From contig NZ_JABUAE010000017.1 of NCBI RefSeq assembly GCF_013314535.1, positions 29,474-93,473 on the forward strand: 64,000 nucleotides of DNA, written 5' to 3'. Source of the stretch: Bacillus sp. Xin1 (GTDB lineage Bacteria; Bacillota; Bacilli; Bacillales; Bacillaceae_G). Positions 9,975 through 21,538 of this stretch are shown here, in pieces. Position 1 is the first letter of the stretch; every line of letters begins with the position of its first letter. Position numbers and translations under genes: made by a program. Under the pieces are notes generated by a model. It was given only the letters and a program-made list of their open reading frames with translations, was not told where the DNA came from and ran no database searches.

Positions 9975-10853
9975 ATGGTAATTCAATGGTTTCCAGGGCA
10001 TATGGCAAAAGCGAGGCGCCAAGTAACAGAAAAATTAAAGTTAATCGATGCTGTAATTGAACTTGTAGACGCCCGTTTACCTTTATCTTCCCGAAATCCG
10101 ATGATCGATGAAATTATTACACATAAACCGAGATTGGTCGTTTTAAATAAGGCTGATATGGCAGATGATCGTTTAACTAAGCAATGGATCGCTTATTTTG
10201 AAGAGAAGGGTCATAAAGCGATTTCGATTAATGCACAAGCTGGACAAGGTATGAAAGAAATTACAGCGGCATGTAAAGTACTTGTAAAAGAAAAATTTGA
10301 TAAAATGATTGCAAAAGGGATTAAACCAAGAGCGATTCGCGCATTAATCGTTGGGATTCCGAACGTCGGGAAATCTACGTTAATTAATAAATTAGCAAAG
10401 AAAAATATCGCGAAAACAGGTGATCGACCAGGTGTTACAACAGCTCAGCAATGGATTAAAGTAGGCAAGGAAATGGAGTTGTTAGACACACCGGGGATTT
10501 TATGGCCGAAATTTGAAGATGAATTAGTAGGACTTCGCCTTGCGACGACTGGTGCAATTAAAGATTCTATTTTAAATTTACAGGATGTAGCGGTCTATGC
10601 GCTTCGCTTTATGGAAAAACATTATCCAGAACGCTTACAAGAGCGTTATAAATTAGATGTAATTCCAGAAGACATCGTAGAATTATTTGATGCGATTGGA
10701 AAGAATAGAGGATGTTTAATGGGCGGTGGCCTTGTTGATTATGACAAAACATCAGAACTTGTTCTTCGAGAACTTCGTGGTGGTAAACTCGGGAAAATGA
10801 CATTTGAAACACCAGATGAATTTGTAGAAGAAGTAGAGGTAGAGGGAGTATAA
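9975..10853 (+). CDS. rbgA: Ribosome biogenesis GTPase RbgA (YlqF)
   Basis: 292-aa circularly permuted GTPase needed for late 50S assembly. The order of motifs is diagnostic: G4 (NKAD, about residue 57) comes before G1 (GIPNVGKST, about 126-134) and G3 (DTPG, about 171). The N-terminus [13 protein letters not shown] is the family signature, and a C-terminal ANTAR-like helical domain binds rRNA. Its start follows AGAAGGTGG, 22 bases after lepB. Confidence 0.97.
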   Translation: MVIQWFPGHMAKARRQVTEKLKLIDAVIELVDARLPLSSRNPMIDEIITHKPRLVVLNKADMADDRLTKQWIAYFEEKGHKAISINAQAGQGMKEITAACKVLVKEKFDKMIAKGIKPRAIRALIVGIPNVGKSTLINKLAKKNIAKTGDRPGVTTAQQWIKVGKEMELLDTPGILWPKFEDELVGLRLATTGAIKDSILNLQDVAVYALRFMEKHYPERLQERYKLDVIPEDIVELFDAIGKNRGCLMGGGLVDYDKTSELVLRELRGGKLGKMTFETPDEFVEEVEVEGV

Positions 10854-10880
10854 GACGTGCGTTTGTGCGTCTTTTCTTTT
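10852..10880 (+). terminator. Weak terminator between rbgA and rnhB
   Basis: AAGACG pairs with CGTCTT around a 10-base loop and is followed by a T-rich stretch. The stem overlaps the rbgA stop codon. Confidence 0.65.
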
Positions 10881-10908
10881 TGGCTGTGTTTAAAAGGAGT
10901 GTACACTG

Positions 10909-11682
10909 ATGGAAAAAATCACGATACAAGAAGTGGAAGGTTTGCTACAAGAAATTACGAATGAAGAAGATGAACGGTTTCAAATGTTGATGAAAGACGA
11001 ACGGAAAGGTGTCCAAAAGTTAATTTTGAAGTGGTATAAACAAAAAGAGTTAGCACAAAAGGAAAAAGAAAAGTTTTTAGAAATGTCAAAGTATGAAAAA
11101 GCGCTACGTGAAAAAGGACTTACATACATTGCTGGTATCGATGAAGTGGGAAGGGGGCCTCTAGCAGGGCCTGTTGTAACGGCTGCTGTGATCCTTCCAG
11201 AAGATTTTTATATTCCAGGTTTAAATGACTCGAAAAAATTAAGTGAAGCGAAACGTGAGCGTTTTTATGATGAAATTAAAGAGAAAGCCATTGCAATTGG
11301 TGTTGGAATTGTGTCACCACAAGTTATTGATGAAATAAATATTTATCAAGCAACGAAACAAGCGATGTTAGATGCGATTGAAAAATTATCATGTACACCA
11401 GAATATTTATTAATTGATGCGATGAAGCTTCCTACACCAATTCCGCAAACATCAATTGTAAAAGGTGATGCAAAAAGTATTTCTATTTCAGCTGCATCTA
11501 TTATTGCCAAAGTGACGAGAGATCGTATGATGAAAGAACTTGGGAAAAAGTATCCTGCATATGGATTTGAACAGCATATGGGATATGGAACGAAACAACA
11601 CTTAGAGGCAATTGATACATATGGGGTATTGGAGGAGCATCGAAAAACATTTGCACCAATTAAAGATATGATTCAAAAATAA
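10909..11682 (+). CDS. rnhB: Ribonuclease HII
   Basis: 257-aa type 2 RNase H that removes ribonucleotides and RNA primers from DNA. The catalytic [13 protein letters not shown] motif is at about residues 76-88. The [19 protein letters not shown] segment follows, and later [10 protein letters not shown] with DA as part of the metal site. The N-terminal 70-residue helical extension is typical of Bacillus RnhB and aids substrate binding. AAAAGGAGTG precedes the ATG. Confidence 0.97.
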   Translation: MEKITIQEVEGLLQEITNEEDERFQMLMKDERKGVQKLILKWYKQKELAQKEKEKFLEMSKYEKALREKGLTYIAGIDEVGRGPLAGPVVTAAVILPEDFYIPGLNDSKKLSEAKRERFYDEIKEKAIAIGVGIVSPQVIDEINIYQATKQAMLDAIEKLSCTPEYLLIDAMKLPTPIPQTSIVKGDAKSISISAASIIAKVTRDRMMKELGKKYPAYGFEQHMGYGTKQHLEAIDTYGVLEEHRKTFAPIKDMIQK

Positions 11683-11710
11683 GCTGTGAATTCACAGCTT
11701 ATTTTTTTAT
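11678..11710 (+). terminator. Terminator after rnhB
   Basis: AATAAGCTGTGA pairs with TCACAGCTTATT and is followed by T5. The stem includes the rnhB stop codon. Confidence 0.9.
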
Positions 11711-11757
11711 TTTCGCATATTAACATTACTATTTTCAAAAAAGAATAAAGCGATTTC

Positions 11758-11806
11758 AGTTTTCTGAAACTTTATTGTAGACAGCGTGGCAATCATTTTA
11801 TACAAT
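11758..11806 (+). promoter_or_regulatory. sucCD promoter with CodY-like box
   Basis: A candidate SigA promoter is TAGACA (11778-11783), 17 bases, TACAAT (11801-11806). Just before it, AGTTTTCTGAAACTT (11758-11772) matches 13 of 15 positions of the CodY consensus AATTTTCWGAAAATT and is itself a dyad. If real, CodY bound here would touch the -35 region and repress sucCD when GTP and branched-chain amino acids are plentiful. Site recognition is mine; binding is inferred. Confidence 0.5.
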
Positions 11807-11876
11807 GGCAATGTAGTGTTTTTTAAACATTAAAAAACTTTTTGAGTAAAACAGGAAAATAGGGGAGGATGGGACC

Positions 11877-13037
11877 ATGAATATCCATGAGTACCAAGGT
11901 AAGGCAGTCCTTAGAAGCTATGGGGTTAGCGTTCCGAACGGGAAGGTTGCCTTTACAGTAGAAGAAGCTGTAGAAGCAGCGAAAGAATTAGGAACAGATG
12001 TATGTGTAGTAAAAGCGCAAATTCACGCTGGTGGACGCGGCAAAGCTGGCGGTGTAAAAGTTGCGAAAAACTTAGATGAAGTTCGTACATATGCGGAAAG
12101 TATATTAGGTACTACGCTTGTTACGCATCAAACAGGTCCTGAAGGTAAGGAAGTAAAACGCTTACTTATTGAAGAAGGTTGCGATATTAAAAAAGAATAT
12201 TATGTTGGTCTAGTTTTAGATCGTGCGACTTCTCAAGTTGTTTTAATGGCTTCTGAAGAAGGCGGAACAGAAATTGAAGAAGTAGCAGAAAAAACACCAG
12301 AAAAAATCTTTAAAGAATATATTGATCCAGCAGTAGGTCTGCAAGGTTTCCAAGCACGCCGTATTGCATTTAACATCAATATTCCAAACGAGCTTGTAGG
12401 ACAAGCTGTGAAGTTTATGATGGGATTATATCGTGCTTATATCGAAAAAGATTGCTCTATTGCAGAAATTAACCCACTTGTTACAACAGGTGACGGGAAA
12501 GTTATGGCGTTAGATGCAAAATTAAACTTTGATTCTAATGCATTATATCGTCATAAAGATATTTTAGAACTTCGTGATCTTGAAGAAGAAGATCCGAAAG
12601 AAATTGAAGCTTCTAAATATGACTTAAACTATATTCCTTTAGATGGAAATATTGGTTGTATGGTAAATGGTGCAGGATTAGCGATGGCAACAATGGATAT
12701 CATTAAACATTACCATGGTGATCCAGCTAACTTCCTAGATGTTGGTGGCGGTGCTACAGCTGAAAAAGTTACAGAAGCATTCAAAATTATTCTTTCTGAT
12801 AAAAATGTAAAAGGTATTTTCGTTAACATTTTTGGTGGCATTATGAAATGTGATGTAATTGCAGAAGGTGTTATTGAAGCGACTAAACAAGTAGGTCTTG
12901 AATTACCACTTGTTGTTCGTCTTGAAGGTACAAATGTTGAGTTAGGTAAGAAGATTTTAAATGAATCTGGTTTAAATATCGTTGCAGCAGAATCTATGGC
13001 AGACGGTGCACAAAAAATTGTTTCACTAGTGGGCTAA
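11877..13037 (+). CDS. sucC: Succinyl-CoA synthetase, beta subunit
   Basis: 386-aa ATP-grasp subunit of the TCA-cycle enzyme that converts succinyl-CoA to succinate with nucleotide phosphorylation. It shows the [17 protein letters not shown] start, the [16 protein letters not shown] nucleotide loop, EINPLV and the C-terminal GGGATAEKV and [15 protein letters not shown] segments. It follows GGGGAGGATGGG. sucD begins 19 bases later, so the two subunits are made together. Confidence 0.98.
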   Translation: MNIHEYQGKAVLRSYGVSVPNGKVAFTVEEAVEAAKELGTDVCVVKAQIHAGGRGKAGGVKVAKNLDEVRTYAESILGTTLVTHQTGPEGKEVKRLLIEEGCDIKKEYYVGLVLDRATSQVVLMASEEGGTEIEEVAEKTPEKIFKEYIDPAVGLQGFQARRIAFNINIPNELVGQAVKFMMGLYRAYIEKDCSIAEINPLVTTGDGKVMALDAKLNFDSNALYRHKDILELRDLEEEDPKEIEASKYDLNYIPLDGNIGCMVNGAGLAMATMDIIKHYHGDPANFLDVGGGATAEKVTEAFKIILSDKNVKGIFVNIFGGIMKCDVIAEGVIEATKQVGLELPLVVRLEGTNVELGKKILNESGLNIVAAESMADGAQKIVSLVG

Positions 13038-13056
13038 TAGAAAGCGGGGGAGAAAA

Positions 13057-13959
13057 ATGAGCGTATTAGTTAATAAAGATACAAAAGTTATTGTACAAGG
13101 TATTACTGGTTCACAAGGTTTATTCCATACAAAACAAATGATTGAATATGGTACGAAAATTGTCGGTGGTGTAACACCTGGTAAAGGTGGCACTGAAATT
13201 GAAGGTGTACCTGTCTTTAATACAGTAGAAGATGCTGTAAAAGCAACGGGTGCAAATGCTTCAGTTGTGTACGTTCCACCCGCTTTTGCGGCTGATGCAA
13301 TTATGGAAGCTGTTGATGCAGAGATTGACTTAGTAGTATGTATTACAGAAGGAATCCCTGTATTAGACATGGTTCAAGTTAAGAAATATATGGCAGGTAA
13401 ACAGACACGTTTACTTGGTCCAAACTGTCCAGGTGTTATTACACCAGATGAATGTAAGATTGGTATTATGCCAGGATATATTCATAAAAAAGGTCATGTA
13501 GGTATTGTATCTCGATCTGGTACATTGACATATGAAGCTGTACATCAATTAACACAAGAAGGCATTGGTCAATCTACTGCTGTAGGTATCGGCGGTGACC
13601 CTGTTAATGGTACAGACTTTATTGACGCGTTAAAAGCGTTTAATGAAGATGAAGAAACACATGCTGTGATTATGATTGGTGAAATCGGCGGAACAGCAGA
13701 AGAAGAAGCTGCTGAGTGGGTAAAAGCAAATATGACAAAACCTGTTGTTGGATTTATCGGTGGTCAAACAGCGCCTGCAGGAAAACGTATGGGCCATGCT
13801 GGTGCCATTATTTCTGGCGGCAAAGGTACAGCTGCTGAAAAAATTAAAACAATGGAAGCTTGTGGTATCAAAGTTGCTGAAACACCAGCTGTTATGGGTG
13901 AAACTTTAATCTCTGTTTTAAAAGAAAAGGGATTATTTGAAACTTGTAAAAACTATTAA
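13057..13959 (+). CDS. sucD: Succinyl-CoA synthetase, alpha subunit
   Basis: 300-aa CoA-binding subunit. The Rossmann fold has [11 protein letters not shown], then [21 protein letters not shown] and the phospho-histidine site in GHAGAI at about residue 247. It pairs with the upstream SucC. GGGGGAGAAAA precedes the ATG. Confidence 0.98.
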   Translation: MSVLVNKDTKVIVQGITGSQGLFHTKQMIEYGTKIVGGVTPGKGGTEIEGVPVFNTVEDAVKATGANASVVYVPPAFAADAIMEAVDAEIDLVVCITEGIPVLDMVQVKKYMAGKQTRLLGPNCPGVITPDECKIGIMPGYIHKKGHVGIVSRSGTLTYEAVHQLTQEGIGQSTAVGIGGDPVNGTDFIDALKAFNEDEETHAVIMIGEIGGTAEEEAAEWVKANMTKPVVGFIGGQTAPAGKRMGHAGAIISGGKGTAAEKIKTMEACGIKVAETPAVMGETLISVLKEKGLFETCKNY

Positions 13960-13967
13960 TCTTTTTG

Positions 13968-13999
13968 AAAGACACCTTCATGCTAGAAGGTGTCTTTTT
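13968..13999 (+). terminator. Terminator after sucD
   Basis: Perfect 12-bp stem (AAAGACACCTTC / GAAGGTGTCTTT), 6-base loop, then T-rich sequence. Confidence 0.92.
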
Positions 14000-14048
14000 A
14001 CACTTTTTTCTGTTTACATAATAAAAATTATGGGTAAGGAGAATGGTC

Positions 14049-14918
14049 ATGAAAAGGGAACGATTGCTCCATCTTCATTATGTATTAGCAGATTATTGGA
14101 AAGTATTGAATCGCTTACTGCGTATAGATCCAGAAATAAAGAAACTGTACAGTTTTAGCTCGGTAGAATTTGAAAAATATGCTGGGTTAACTCCGAAAAA
14201 ATCTTCTGAATTAGTTCGCTTCTTACAAACATCTATTCCCTCACAATGTACATGTCATTTAGAAGAAAATCATATTTTTTGCGTCACAATATGGGATGAT
14301 GATTATCCGGAATTATTACGTGAAATAGCAGATCCGCCTTTCGTTTTATATGGGAAAGGAAAGAGAGAATTATTAGAAAAAACAAATAAAATTGCAGTGG
14401 TTGGAACAAGAAAACCTTCTTTATACGGGAGAGGAAGCATACAATCTATTTTACAACCGCTACTAGATAAAGAATGGTTAATTGTAAGTGGTTTTGCAAG
14501 TGGGATTGATACGATTGCTCACCAAATCGCAGTGCAGCAACATAGTTCCACTATTGCTGTCTTAGGCCATGGATTAAAGTATATGTATCCGAAAGATAAT
14601 TGGTATTTTTATAAAAGATGGAGGGATGACGTCCTGCTATTAACAGAATATCCGCCACACTATCCTCCTAGGAAATGGTATTTCCCAAAGAGAAATCGAA
14701 TTATAAGCGGTCTTTGTAAAGGAGTTCTAGTAGTGGAAGCAAAATCAAAAAGTGGCTCGCTTATTACAGCAGATCTCGCTTTAGAACAAAATAGGGAGGT
14801 ATTTGCTCTTCCAGGTCCTATTTTTACGGAAAGTGCAGTAGGAACAAATCAACTCATAAAGCAAGGAGCAAAACTTGTTCAGAAAGCAGAGGATATTCTT
14901 GAAGAATTTTCAAATTAA
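14049..14918 (+). CDS. dprA: DNA processing protein DprA (Smf)
   Basis: 289-aa protein that protects incoming single-stranded DNA and loads RecA during transformation. The Rossmann-like domain has AVVGTRKPSLYGR, SGFASGIDTIAH (about residues 146-157), FPKRNRIISGL (about 213) and EAKSKSGSLITADLA. ATG 14049 is 6 bases after AAGGAGA; an in-frame ATG at 14043 abuts that site. The dprA-topA-trmFO-xerC-hslVU-codY order is standard for Bacillus. Confidence 0.95.
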   Translation: MKRERLLHLHYVLADYWKVLNRLLRIDPEIKKLYSFSSVEFEKYAGLTPKKSSELVRFLQTSIPSQCTCHLEENHIFCVTIWDDDYPELLREIADPPFVLYGKGKRELLEKTNKIAVVGTRKPSLYGRGSIQSILQPLLDKEWLIVSGFASGIDTIAHQIAVQQHSSTIAVLGHGLKYMYPKDNWYFYKRWRDDVLLLTEYPPHYPPRKWYFPKRNRIISGLCKGVLVVEAKSKSGSLITADLALEQNREVFALPGPIFTESAVGTNQLIKQGAKLVQKAEDILEEFSN

Positions 14919-14950
14919 CCGTATATTTTTATGTTTTTATTAAACAATTA

Positions 14951-14985
14951 TTGACAAATGGTAGATTGGCACTGTATGTTATACT
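14951..14985 (+). promoter_or_regulatory. Possible topA promoter
   Basis: TTGACA at 14951 is followed 23 bases later by an extended -10 TGTTATACT, with a weaker TATGTT at 18 bases. The spacing is not ideal. The position, about 80 bases before topA, is reasonable. Confidence 0.4.
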
Positions 14986-15062
14986 CATTCTTGATTGACA
15001 AAAACAAGAGAAATCAATAAGATTAATGAAGACTTGAATCCACCTCTTAAGGAGGCACTAGC

Positions 15063-17141
15063 ATGTCAGATTACCTCGTAATCGTGGAGTCGCCTTCTAA
15101 GGCGAAAACCATTGAGAAATATTTAGGGAAAAAATACAAAGTCGTCGCGTCTATGGGACATGTTCGCGATTTACCTAAAAGTCAAATGGGGATAGAAGTA
15201 AAAAATAACTTCACCCCGAAGTATATTACCATCCGTGGTAAAGGTCCTGTTTTAAAAGATTTAAAATCAGCAGCAAAAAAAGCAAAAAAAGTCTATCTCG
15301 CGGCCGATCCAGACCGCGAAGGGGAAGCGATTGCTTGGCATTTAGCCAATACGCTAAATGTGGATATTGAATCAGATTGCCGGGTTGTGTTTAATGAAAT
15401 TACAAAAGATGCGATTAAAGAGTCGTTTAAGCATCCTCGTGCAATTAATATGGATTTAGTAGATGCACAGCAAGCAAGACGGATACTTGATCGCCTTGTT
15501 GGGTATAATATTAGTCCTTTATTATGGAAGAAAGTCAAAAAAGGATTAAGTGCAGGACGTGTACAATCTGTAGCAGTTCGTTTAATTATTGATCGTGAAA
15601 AAGAAATTCAAAGTTTTATTCCGGAAGAGTTTTGGACAATTAAAACAGAATTTGTAAAAGGAAAAGACACATTTGAAGCATCTTTTTACGGTGTAAACGG
15701 AGAAAAGGTTCAATTAACAAATGAAGCGCAAGTAAAAAGCATAATTGAAACAATGAAAGATAATGCGTTTTCAGTTGAAAATGTAACGAAAAAAGAGCGG
15801 AAACGTAATCCTGCATTACCATTTACAACGTCTTCCTTACAGCAAGAAGCTGCACGTAAATTAAATATGCGAGCAAAGAAAACAATGATGCTTGCGCAGC
15901 AGTTATACGAAGGAATAGATATTGGCAAACAGGGAACTGTAGGTCTTATTACGTATATGAGAACAGACTCAACGCGTATTTCAGAAACAGCTCAAGAAGA
16001 AGCACGTTCTTACATTACTGAAGCGTTTGGCTCGGAATACATAGGAACAGAGAAGAAGAAGGAAACAAAAAAAGCGAATGCACAGGATGCGCATGAAGCA
16101 ATTCGTCCAACTTCTGTAATGAGGAAGCCAGAGGAACTGAAGAGTTTCTTAAGTCGTGACCAACATCGTTTGTACAAATTGATTTGGGAGCGATTTGTTG
16201 CAAGTCAAATGGCATCTGCTATAATGGATACTGTTACAGCTAGACTCATTAATAATAATGTTCAATTCCGCGCGAGTGGATCAGTAGTGAAATTCCCAGG
16301 TTTTATGAAAGTATATGTGGAGTCGAAAGATGATGGTGCGGAAGAAAAAGATAAAATGCTACCTTCTTTAGAAATAGGGGAAACTGTATTTTCAAAAGAT
16401 GTGGAGCCAAAGCAGCATTTTACGCAGCCGCCACCACGTTATACAGAGGCTCGTTTAGTTAGAACACTTGAAGAACTTGGAATTGGGAGACCGTCTACTT
16501 ACGTACCGACACTTGAAACGATTCAAAAGCGAGGATATGTTGCATTAGACAATAAACGATTTGTTCCGACTGAACTTGGAGAAATTGTAATTGAACTTAT
16601 TTTAGAGTTTTTCCCAGAAATTATTAACATTGAATTTACGGCCAATATGGAGCAAAACCTTGATGAAGTAGAAGATGGGAAAGCAAATTGGGTAAAAATT
16701 GTTGATGATTTCTACGTAGGCTTTGAACCCCGTTTAGAAAAAGCGGAAAAGGAGATGCGTGAAGTCGAAATTAAAGATGAACCCGCTGGGGAAGATTGTG
16801 AATTATGCGGTCACCCAATGGTCTTTAAAATGGGCAAATACGGGAAGTTTATGGCTTGTTCTAATTTTCCAGATTGTCGTAATACAAAACCAATTGTGAA
16901 AGAAATTGGTGTAACTTGTCCGAAATGTGATAAAGGACAAATTATTGAACGCCGAAGCAATAAAAAGAAACGTCTTTTCTATGGATGTGGTACGTATCCA
17001 GAATGCGACTTTGTATCTTGGGATAAACCGATTGGCCGGAAATGTCCGAAATGTGAAGGTATGCTCGTAGAGAAGAAGCTGAAAAAAGGCGTTCAAGTAC
17101 AATGTATTTCTTGTGATTATGAAGAAGAACAACAAATGTGA
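15063..17141 (+). CDS. topA: DNA topoisomerase I
   Basis: 692-aa type IA topoisomerase that relaxes negative supercoils. The Toprim domain starts with [18 protein letters not shown] and has [13 protein letters not shown]. The active-site tyrosine is in [12 protein letters not shown] (about residue 299). The C-terminus carries three zinc ribbons, each with paired CxxC-type cysteines (CELC...C...C, CPKC...C...C, CPKC...C..C) over the last 125 residues. AAGGAGG is 9 bases upstream. Confidence 0.98.
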   Translation: MSDYLVIVESPSKAKTIEKYLGKKYKVVASMGHVRDLPKSQMGIEVKNNFTPKYITIRGKGPVLKDLKSAAKKAKKVYLAADPDREGEAIAWHLANTLNVDIESDCRVVFNEITKDAIKESFKHPRAINMDLVDAQQARRILDRLVGYNISPLLWKKVKKGLSAGRVQSVAVRLIIDREKEIQSFIPEEFWTIKTEFVKGKDTFEASFYGVNGEKVQLTNEAQVKSIIETMKDNAFSVENVTKKERKRNPALPFTTSSLQQEAARKLNMRAKKTMMLAQQLYEGIDIGKQGTVGLITYMRTDSTRISETAQEEARSYITEAFGSEYIGTEKKKETKKANAQDAHEAIRPTSVMRKPEELKSFLSRDQHRLYKLIWERFVASQMASAIMDTVTARLINNNVQFRASGSVVKFPGFMKVYVESKDDGAEEKDKMLPSLEIGETVFSKDVEPKQHFTQPPPRYTEARLVRTLEELGIGRPSTYVPTLETIQKRGYVALDNKRFVPTELGEIVIELILEFFPEIINIEFTANMEQNLDEVEDGKANWVKIVDDFYVGFEPRLEKAEKEMREVEIKDEPAGEDCELCGHPMVFKMGKYGKFMACSNFPDCRNTKPIVKEIGVTCPKCDKGQIIERRSNKKKRLFYGCGTYPECDFVSWDKPIGRKCPKCEGMLVEKKLKKGVQVQCISCDYEEEQQM

Positions 17142-17163
17142 GCGTAACTGCTCACATTTTTTT
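17135..17163 (+). terminator. Terminator at the end of topA
   Basis: AATGTGAGC pairs with GCTCACATT around a 6-base loop, then T5. The stem includes the topA stop. Confidence 0.9.
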
Positions 17164-17192
17164 CGGGATAGAAAAGGAAAGGTGATAAATAC

Positions 17193-18497
17193 ATGACAAC
17201 ACAAGTAGTAAACGTCATTGGCGCAGGTCTTGCAGGAAGTGAAGCAGCTTATCAAATTGCAAAACGTGGTGTCCAAGTAAAATTATATGAAATGAGACCA
17301 GTAAGACAAACCCCAGCTCATCATACAGATAAATTTGCCGAGTTAGTATGTAGTAACTCACTTCGTGCAAATACATTAACAAATGCTGTTGGTGTCATTA
17401 AAGAAGAAATGCGCAAAATGGATTCTGTTATTATTCGTGCGGCAGATGAGTGTTCTGTTCCAGCAGGAGGAGCATTGGCTGTAGATCGTCATGAATTCGC
17501 AGCAAAAGTAACGGAGTATGTGAAAAATCATCCAAACGTAACTGTGATGAATGAAGAAATGACGGGAATTCCAGAAGGGCCAACTGTTATCGCAACAGGT
17601 CCACTTACATCTCCAGATCTTTCTGCACAACTAAAAGAGTTAACGGGTGAAGATTATTTTTATTTCTATGATGCAGCTGCACCAATTGTGGAAAAAGAAA
17701 GCATCGATATGAACAAAGTATATTTAAAATCTCGTTATGATAAGGGAGAAGCTGCTTATTTAAATTGTCCAATGACAGAAGAAGAGTTCGACCGTTTTTA
17801 TGATGCTTTAATTGCTGCAGAGACAGTACCATTAAAAGAATTTGAGAAGGAAGTATTCTTTGAAGGTTGTATGCCTGTAGAAGTAATGGCAAGCCGTGGT
17901 AGACAGACATTGTTATTTGGACCGATGAAACCGGTGGGGTTAGAAGATCCGAAAACGGGTAAAACGCCATACGCTGTTGTTCAATTACGTCAAGATGATG
18001 CAGCAGGAACGTTATACAATATTGTTGGGTTCCAAACACACTTAAAGTGGGGACCTCAAAAAGAAGTATTACAATTAATTCCTGGACTCGAAAATGCAGA
18101 AATTGTACGATATGGTGTCATGCATCGTAATACGTTTATTAATTCACCGAAATTACTTCGTCCAACATACCAATATAAGCATCGTGATGATTTATTCTTT
18201 GCGGGACAAATGACAGGTGTTGAAGGGTATGTAGAATCGGCTGCTTCAGGACTATTAGCAGGTATTAATGCAGCTCGTCTTGTAAAGGGAGAGGAGCCTG
18301 TTGTATTGCCTCCTGTAACTGCAATGGGAAGTATGGCGAATTATATTACTGCAACAAACGCGAAAAACTTCCAACCGATGAATGCAAACTTTGGTTTATT
18401 TGCACCGTTAGAAAAGAAAATTAAAAAGAAACAAGAGCGAAACGAAGCATATGCAACACGCGCTTTAGAAACAATTCAAAATTTTGTAAATATTTAG
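17193..18497 (+). CDS. trmFO: tRNA:m5U54 methyltransferase TrmFO (Gid)
   Basis: 434-aa flavoprotein that uses methylene-tetrahydrofolate to form ribothymidine at tRNA position 54. The FAD-binding motif [10 protein letters not shown] is at residues 10-19. Further family markers are [19 protein letters not shown], the conserved Cys region [14 protein letters not shown] and the C-terminal [22 protein letters not shown]. It follows AGGAAAGGTG. Confidence 0.97.
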   Translation: MTTQVVNVIGAGLAGSEAAYQIAKRGVQVKLYEMRPVRQTPAHHTDKFAELVCSNSLRANTLTNAVGVIKEEMRKMDSVIIRAADECSVPAGGALAVDRHEFAAKVTEYVKNHPNVTVMNEEMTGIPEGPTVIATGPLTSPDLSAQLKELTGEDYFYFYDAAAPIVEKESIDMNKVYLKSRYDKGEAAYLNCPMTEEEFDRFYDALIAAETVPLKEFEKEVFFEGCMPVEVMASRGRQTLLFGPMKPVGLEDPKTGKTPYAVVQLRQDDAAGTLYNIVGFQTHLKWGPQKEVLQLIPGLENAEIVRYGVMHRNTFINSPKLLRPTYQYKHRDDLFFAGQMTGVEGYVESAASGLLAGINAARLVKGEEPVVLPPVTAMGSMANYITATNAKNFQPMNANFGLFAPLEKKIKKKQERNEAYATRALETIQNFVNI

Positions 18498-18510
18498 TTA
18501 AATTTCTTGC

Positions 18511-18547
18511 AAAGGCTACTGAGTTGTGATACGATTTAGTAGCCTTT
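18511..18547 (+). terminator. Hairpin between trmFO and xerC
   Basis: AAAGGCTACT pairs perfectly with AGTAGCCTTT around a 17-base loop. Only a short T-run follows, so it may be partial. Confidence 0.65.
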
Positions 18548-18562
18548 ATTGAGGTGAGTTAT

Positions 18563-19462
18563 ATGAATGTGAAGAAATTGTTACAATTATTCGTTGGATA
18601 TTTACAAATTGAAAGAAATTATTCAAAATATACAATTGCAAGTTATCAAAATGATTTAGAACATTTTGTGCAATTTATGGAGCGAGAAGGCATATCCTCT
18701 TTTTTAGATGTTACATATGTAGATGTTCGTTTGTACTTAACGACGTTACACGATGAAAAGCTAGCCCGTAAATCTGTGGCGAGAAAAGTATCAAGTTTAC
18801 GAAGTTTATATCGTTTTCTGATGCGTGAAGGATATCGAGAAGATAATCCGTTTGCACTTGCGTCACTCCCCAAAAAAGAATGGTCAATCCCAAAGTTTTT
18901 GTACGTTGAAGAATTAGAGAAATTATTTGAAGTTTCTGACGCGGAAACACCACTTGGTCAAAGGAATCAAGCCTTATTAGAGCTTATGTATGCGACAGGG
19001 ATTCGTGTAAGTGAATGTGTAAGTTTACAACTTGCTGATATTGATTTTTCGGTAGGAACAATTCTAGTGACGGGAAAAGGCAAAAAGCAAAGATACGTTC
19101 CGTTTGGAAGTTATGCACAAGATGCTTTAATTACTTATATAGAAAACGGGAGAAAACAGTTAGCTAAAAAAACAGAGGAACACTCTCAAATGGTGTTTTT
19201 AAATGCAAAGGGTACGCCGTTAACAGATCGAGGTGTGCGTTATATTTTGAATGAGCTCATTAAGAAAGCGTCTCTTACAATGAAAATAAGTCCACATATG
19301 TTAAGGCATACATTTGCTACACATATGTTAGATGAAGGTGCAGATTTACGAACTGTGCAGGAGCTATTAGGTCATGAAAATTTATCAACGACACAAATTT
19401 ATACGCATGTTTCAAAAGAAAGATTACGTTCTGTTTACATGAAGCACCACCCACGGGCATAA
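18563..19462 (+). CDS. xerC: Tyrosine recombinase XerC (CodV)
   Basis: 299-aa recombinase that with XerD/RipX resolves chromosome dimers at dif. The catalytic set is present: Arg in GIRVSE (about 148), His245 and Arg248 in HMLRHTF, His271 in LGHENL and Tyr280 in IYTHV. ATG 18563 is 5 bases after GAGGTGA; the GTG at 18554 lies inside that site. It is first in the codV-clpQ-clpY-codY cluster. Confidence 0.96.
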   Translation: MNVKKLLQLFVGYLQIERNYSKYTIASYQNDLEHFVQFMEREGISSFLDVTYVDVRLYLTTLHDEKLARKSVARKVSSLRSLYRFLMREGYREDNPFALASLPKKEWSIPKFLYVEELEKLFEVSDAETPLGQRNQALLELMYATGIRVSECVSLQLADIDFSVGTILVTGKGKKQRYVPFGSYAQDALITYIENGRKQLAKKTEEHSQMVFLNAKGTPLTDRGVRYILNELIKKASLTMKISPHMLRHTFATHMLDEGADLRTVQELLGHENLSTTQIYTHVSKERLRSVYMKHHPRA

Positions 19463-19504
19463 ATTGCTTTTAAAGCTATAAAAACATATAAAGGAGTTTT
19501 TTCT

Positions 19505-20047
19505 ATGGGAAATTTCCACGCTACAACGATATTTGCCATTCACCATAATGGAGAGTGTGCTATGGCTGGCGACGGACAAGTGACATTTGGTAATGCCGTT
19601 GTGATGAAACATACAGCACGCAAAGTTCGAAAGCTATTTCAAGGAAAGGTGTTAGCTGGATTTGCAGGTTCTGTTGCAGATGCGTTTACACTTTTTGAAA
19701 TGTTTGAGGGGAAATTAGAAGAGTATAATGGAAACCTACAACGTGCTGCAGTTGAAATGGCGAAACAATGGCGTGGTGATAAAATGCTGCGTCAATTGGA
19801 AGCGATGTTAATTGTGATGGATCAAACAACGTTACTCCTTGTTTCAGGAACAGGAGAAGTAATAGAACCGGATGATGGCATTTTAGCAATCGGTTCAGGT
19901 GGACATTATGCACTTGCAGCTGGTCGAGCTTTAAAACAACATGCAAGTGAACATTTAACAGCAAAAGCAATTGCCAAAGCCAGTTTAGAAATTGCTGGTG
20001 ACATTTGTGTATATACAAATCACAACATTATTGTGGAAGAATTGTAG
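19505..20047 (+). CDS. hslV: ATP-dependent protease subunit HslV (ClpQ/CodW)
   Basis: 180-aa proteasome-like peptidase that assembles with HslU. The fold is clear: [44 protein letters not shown]. The N-terminus reads [11 protein letters not shown]. coli HslV uses Thr directly after Met, and B. subtilis CodW is known as an N-terminal serine protease. Here residue 2 is Gly, and Thr7 aligns with the E. coli nucleophile. So the active N-terminus must be made by removing six residues, or the start is read differently. AAAGGAG precedes ATG 19505. Confidence 0.95.
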   Translation: MGNFHATTIFAIHHNGECAMAGDGQVTFGNAVVMKHTARKVRKLFQGKVLAGFAGSVADAFTLFEMFEGKLEEYNGNLQRAAVEMAKQWRGDKMLRQLEAMLIVMDQTTLLLVSGTGEVIEPDDGILAIGSGGHYALAAGRALKQHASEHLTAKAIAKASLEIAGDICVYTNHNIIVEEL

Positions 20048-20069
20048 AATCGTAAGGGAGGCATTTTAG

Positions 20070-21461
20070 ATGCATTTACATTTTACTCCGCGTCAAATTG
20101 TAGAAAAATTGGATCAATATATTATTGGGCAAAAAGATGCAAAAAAGGCGGTTGCAGTAGCGCTTAGAAATCGATATCGTCGCAGTAAACTAGCAGAAAA
20201 CTTACGCGATGAAATTGCGCCAAAGAACATTTTAATGATTGGACCGACAGGAGTCGGAAAGACAGAGGTAGCACGACGAATGGCGAAGCTCGTTGGAGCA
20301 CCTTTTATTAAGGTTGAAGCGACGAAATTCACAGAAGTTGGATATGTCGGCCGAGATGTAGAATCTATGGTACGCGACCTTGTAGAAACTTCAGTTCGCA
20401 TCGTAAAAGAAGAACTGGTCGTGAAAGTTAAAGATAAGGCTGAGGAACAAGCGAATCAACGACTTGTTGAAATTTTGGTGCCAAGTCCGCAAAAACAATC
20501 TGGGTTTAAAAATCCATTAGAAATGTTGTTTGGTGGAAATCAAAACGCAAATCAGACATCTGAAACACAAGATGACGTAGAAATTGAAAATAAGCGCCGA
20601 GAAGTTGAAAAGAAACTTGCTTCAGGTTTACTTGAAGAGGAGATTGTATCAATTGAAGTGACAGAACAACAGTCCTCTATGTTTGATATGTTGCAAGGAA
20701 CAGGCATGGAACAAATGGGAATGAATTTTCAAGATGCATTAGGAAGTTTTATGCCGAAAAAGACCAAAAAACGAAAACTTTCTGTAAAAGAAGCAAGAAA
20801 AGTCTTGACAAATGAGGAAGCACAGCGCTTAATTGATATGGATGAAGTTACACAAGAGGCTGTTTATCGTGCTGAACAGCTCGGAATTATTTTTATTGAT
20901 GAAATTGACAAAATTGCTGGTAAGCAGTCGAATAGCGTGGATGTATCACGTGAAGGTGTACAGCGTGATATCTTGCCGATTGTCGAAGGATCGAACGTTG
21001 CAACGAAATATGGATCGGTGAAAACAGATTATATTTTATTTATTGCGGCTGGTGCCTTTCATATGTCCAAACCGTCTGATTTAATTCCAGAACTGCAAGG
21101 AAGATTTCCAATCCGAGTGGAATTAACAAAATTATCGGTAGATGATTTTGTTAAAATTCTTGTAGAACCTGATAATGCTTTAGTGAAACAATATATAGCG
21201 TTATTAGCAACTGAAGGTATAGAAATTGAATTTTCTGACGATGCTATTCGTAAGATTGCTGAGATTGCTTATCAAGTTAATCAAGATACGGATAATATTG
21301 GAGCGAGAAGACTTCATACCATTATGGAGAAGCTACTTGAAGATTTATCGTTTGAAGCATCTGAAATTACGTTAGAAAAAATAACGATTACACCTCAATA
21401 TGTAGAGGAAAAATTAGCAACGATTGCTAAAAATAAAGATGTGAGCCAGTTTATTTTGTAA
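20070..21461 (+). CDS. hslU: HslU ATPase subunit (ClpY/CodX)
   Basis: 463-aa AAA+ unfoldase that feeds substrates to HslV. It begins with [17 protein letters not shown], has Walker [10 protein letters not shown] at about residue 61, an intermediate domain of about 110 residues, Walker [12 protein letters not shown] and sensor regions near GRFPIRVEL and [18 protein letters not shown] precedes the start, 22 bases after hslV. Confidence 0.98.
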   Translation: MHLHFTPRQIVEKLDQYIIGQKDAKKAVAVALRNRYRRSKLAENLRDEIAPKNILMIGPTGVGKTEVARRMAKLVGAPFIKVEATKFTEVGYVGRDVESMVRDLVETSVRIVKEELVVKVKDKAEEQANQRLVEILVPSPQKQSGFKNPLEMLFGGNQNANQTSETQDDVEIENKRREVEKKLASGLLEEEIVSIEVTEQQSSMFDMLQGTGMEQMGMNFQDALGSFMPKKTKKRKLSVKEARKVLTNEEAQRLIDMDEVTQEAVYRAEQLGIIFIDEIDKIAGKQSNSVDVSREGVQRDILPIVEGSNVATKYGSVKTDYILFIAAGAFHMSKPSDLIPELQGRFPIRVELTKLSVDDFVKILVEPDNALVKQYIALLATEGIEIEFSDDAIRKIAEIAYQVNQDTDNIGARRLHTIMEKLLEDLSFEASEITLEKITITPQYVEEKLATIAKNKDVSQFIL

Positions 21462-21538
21462 TAGTATCATCAGGTGACTCGCCCTAGTTTCCAAGTGATG
21501 AAAAAATATGTGAGTAACATGTAGGAGGAACTTTAGAA

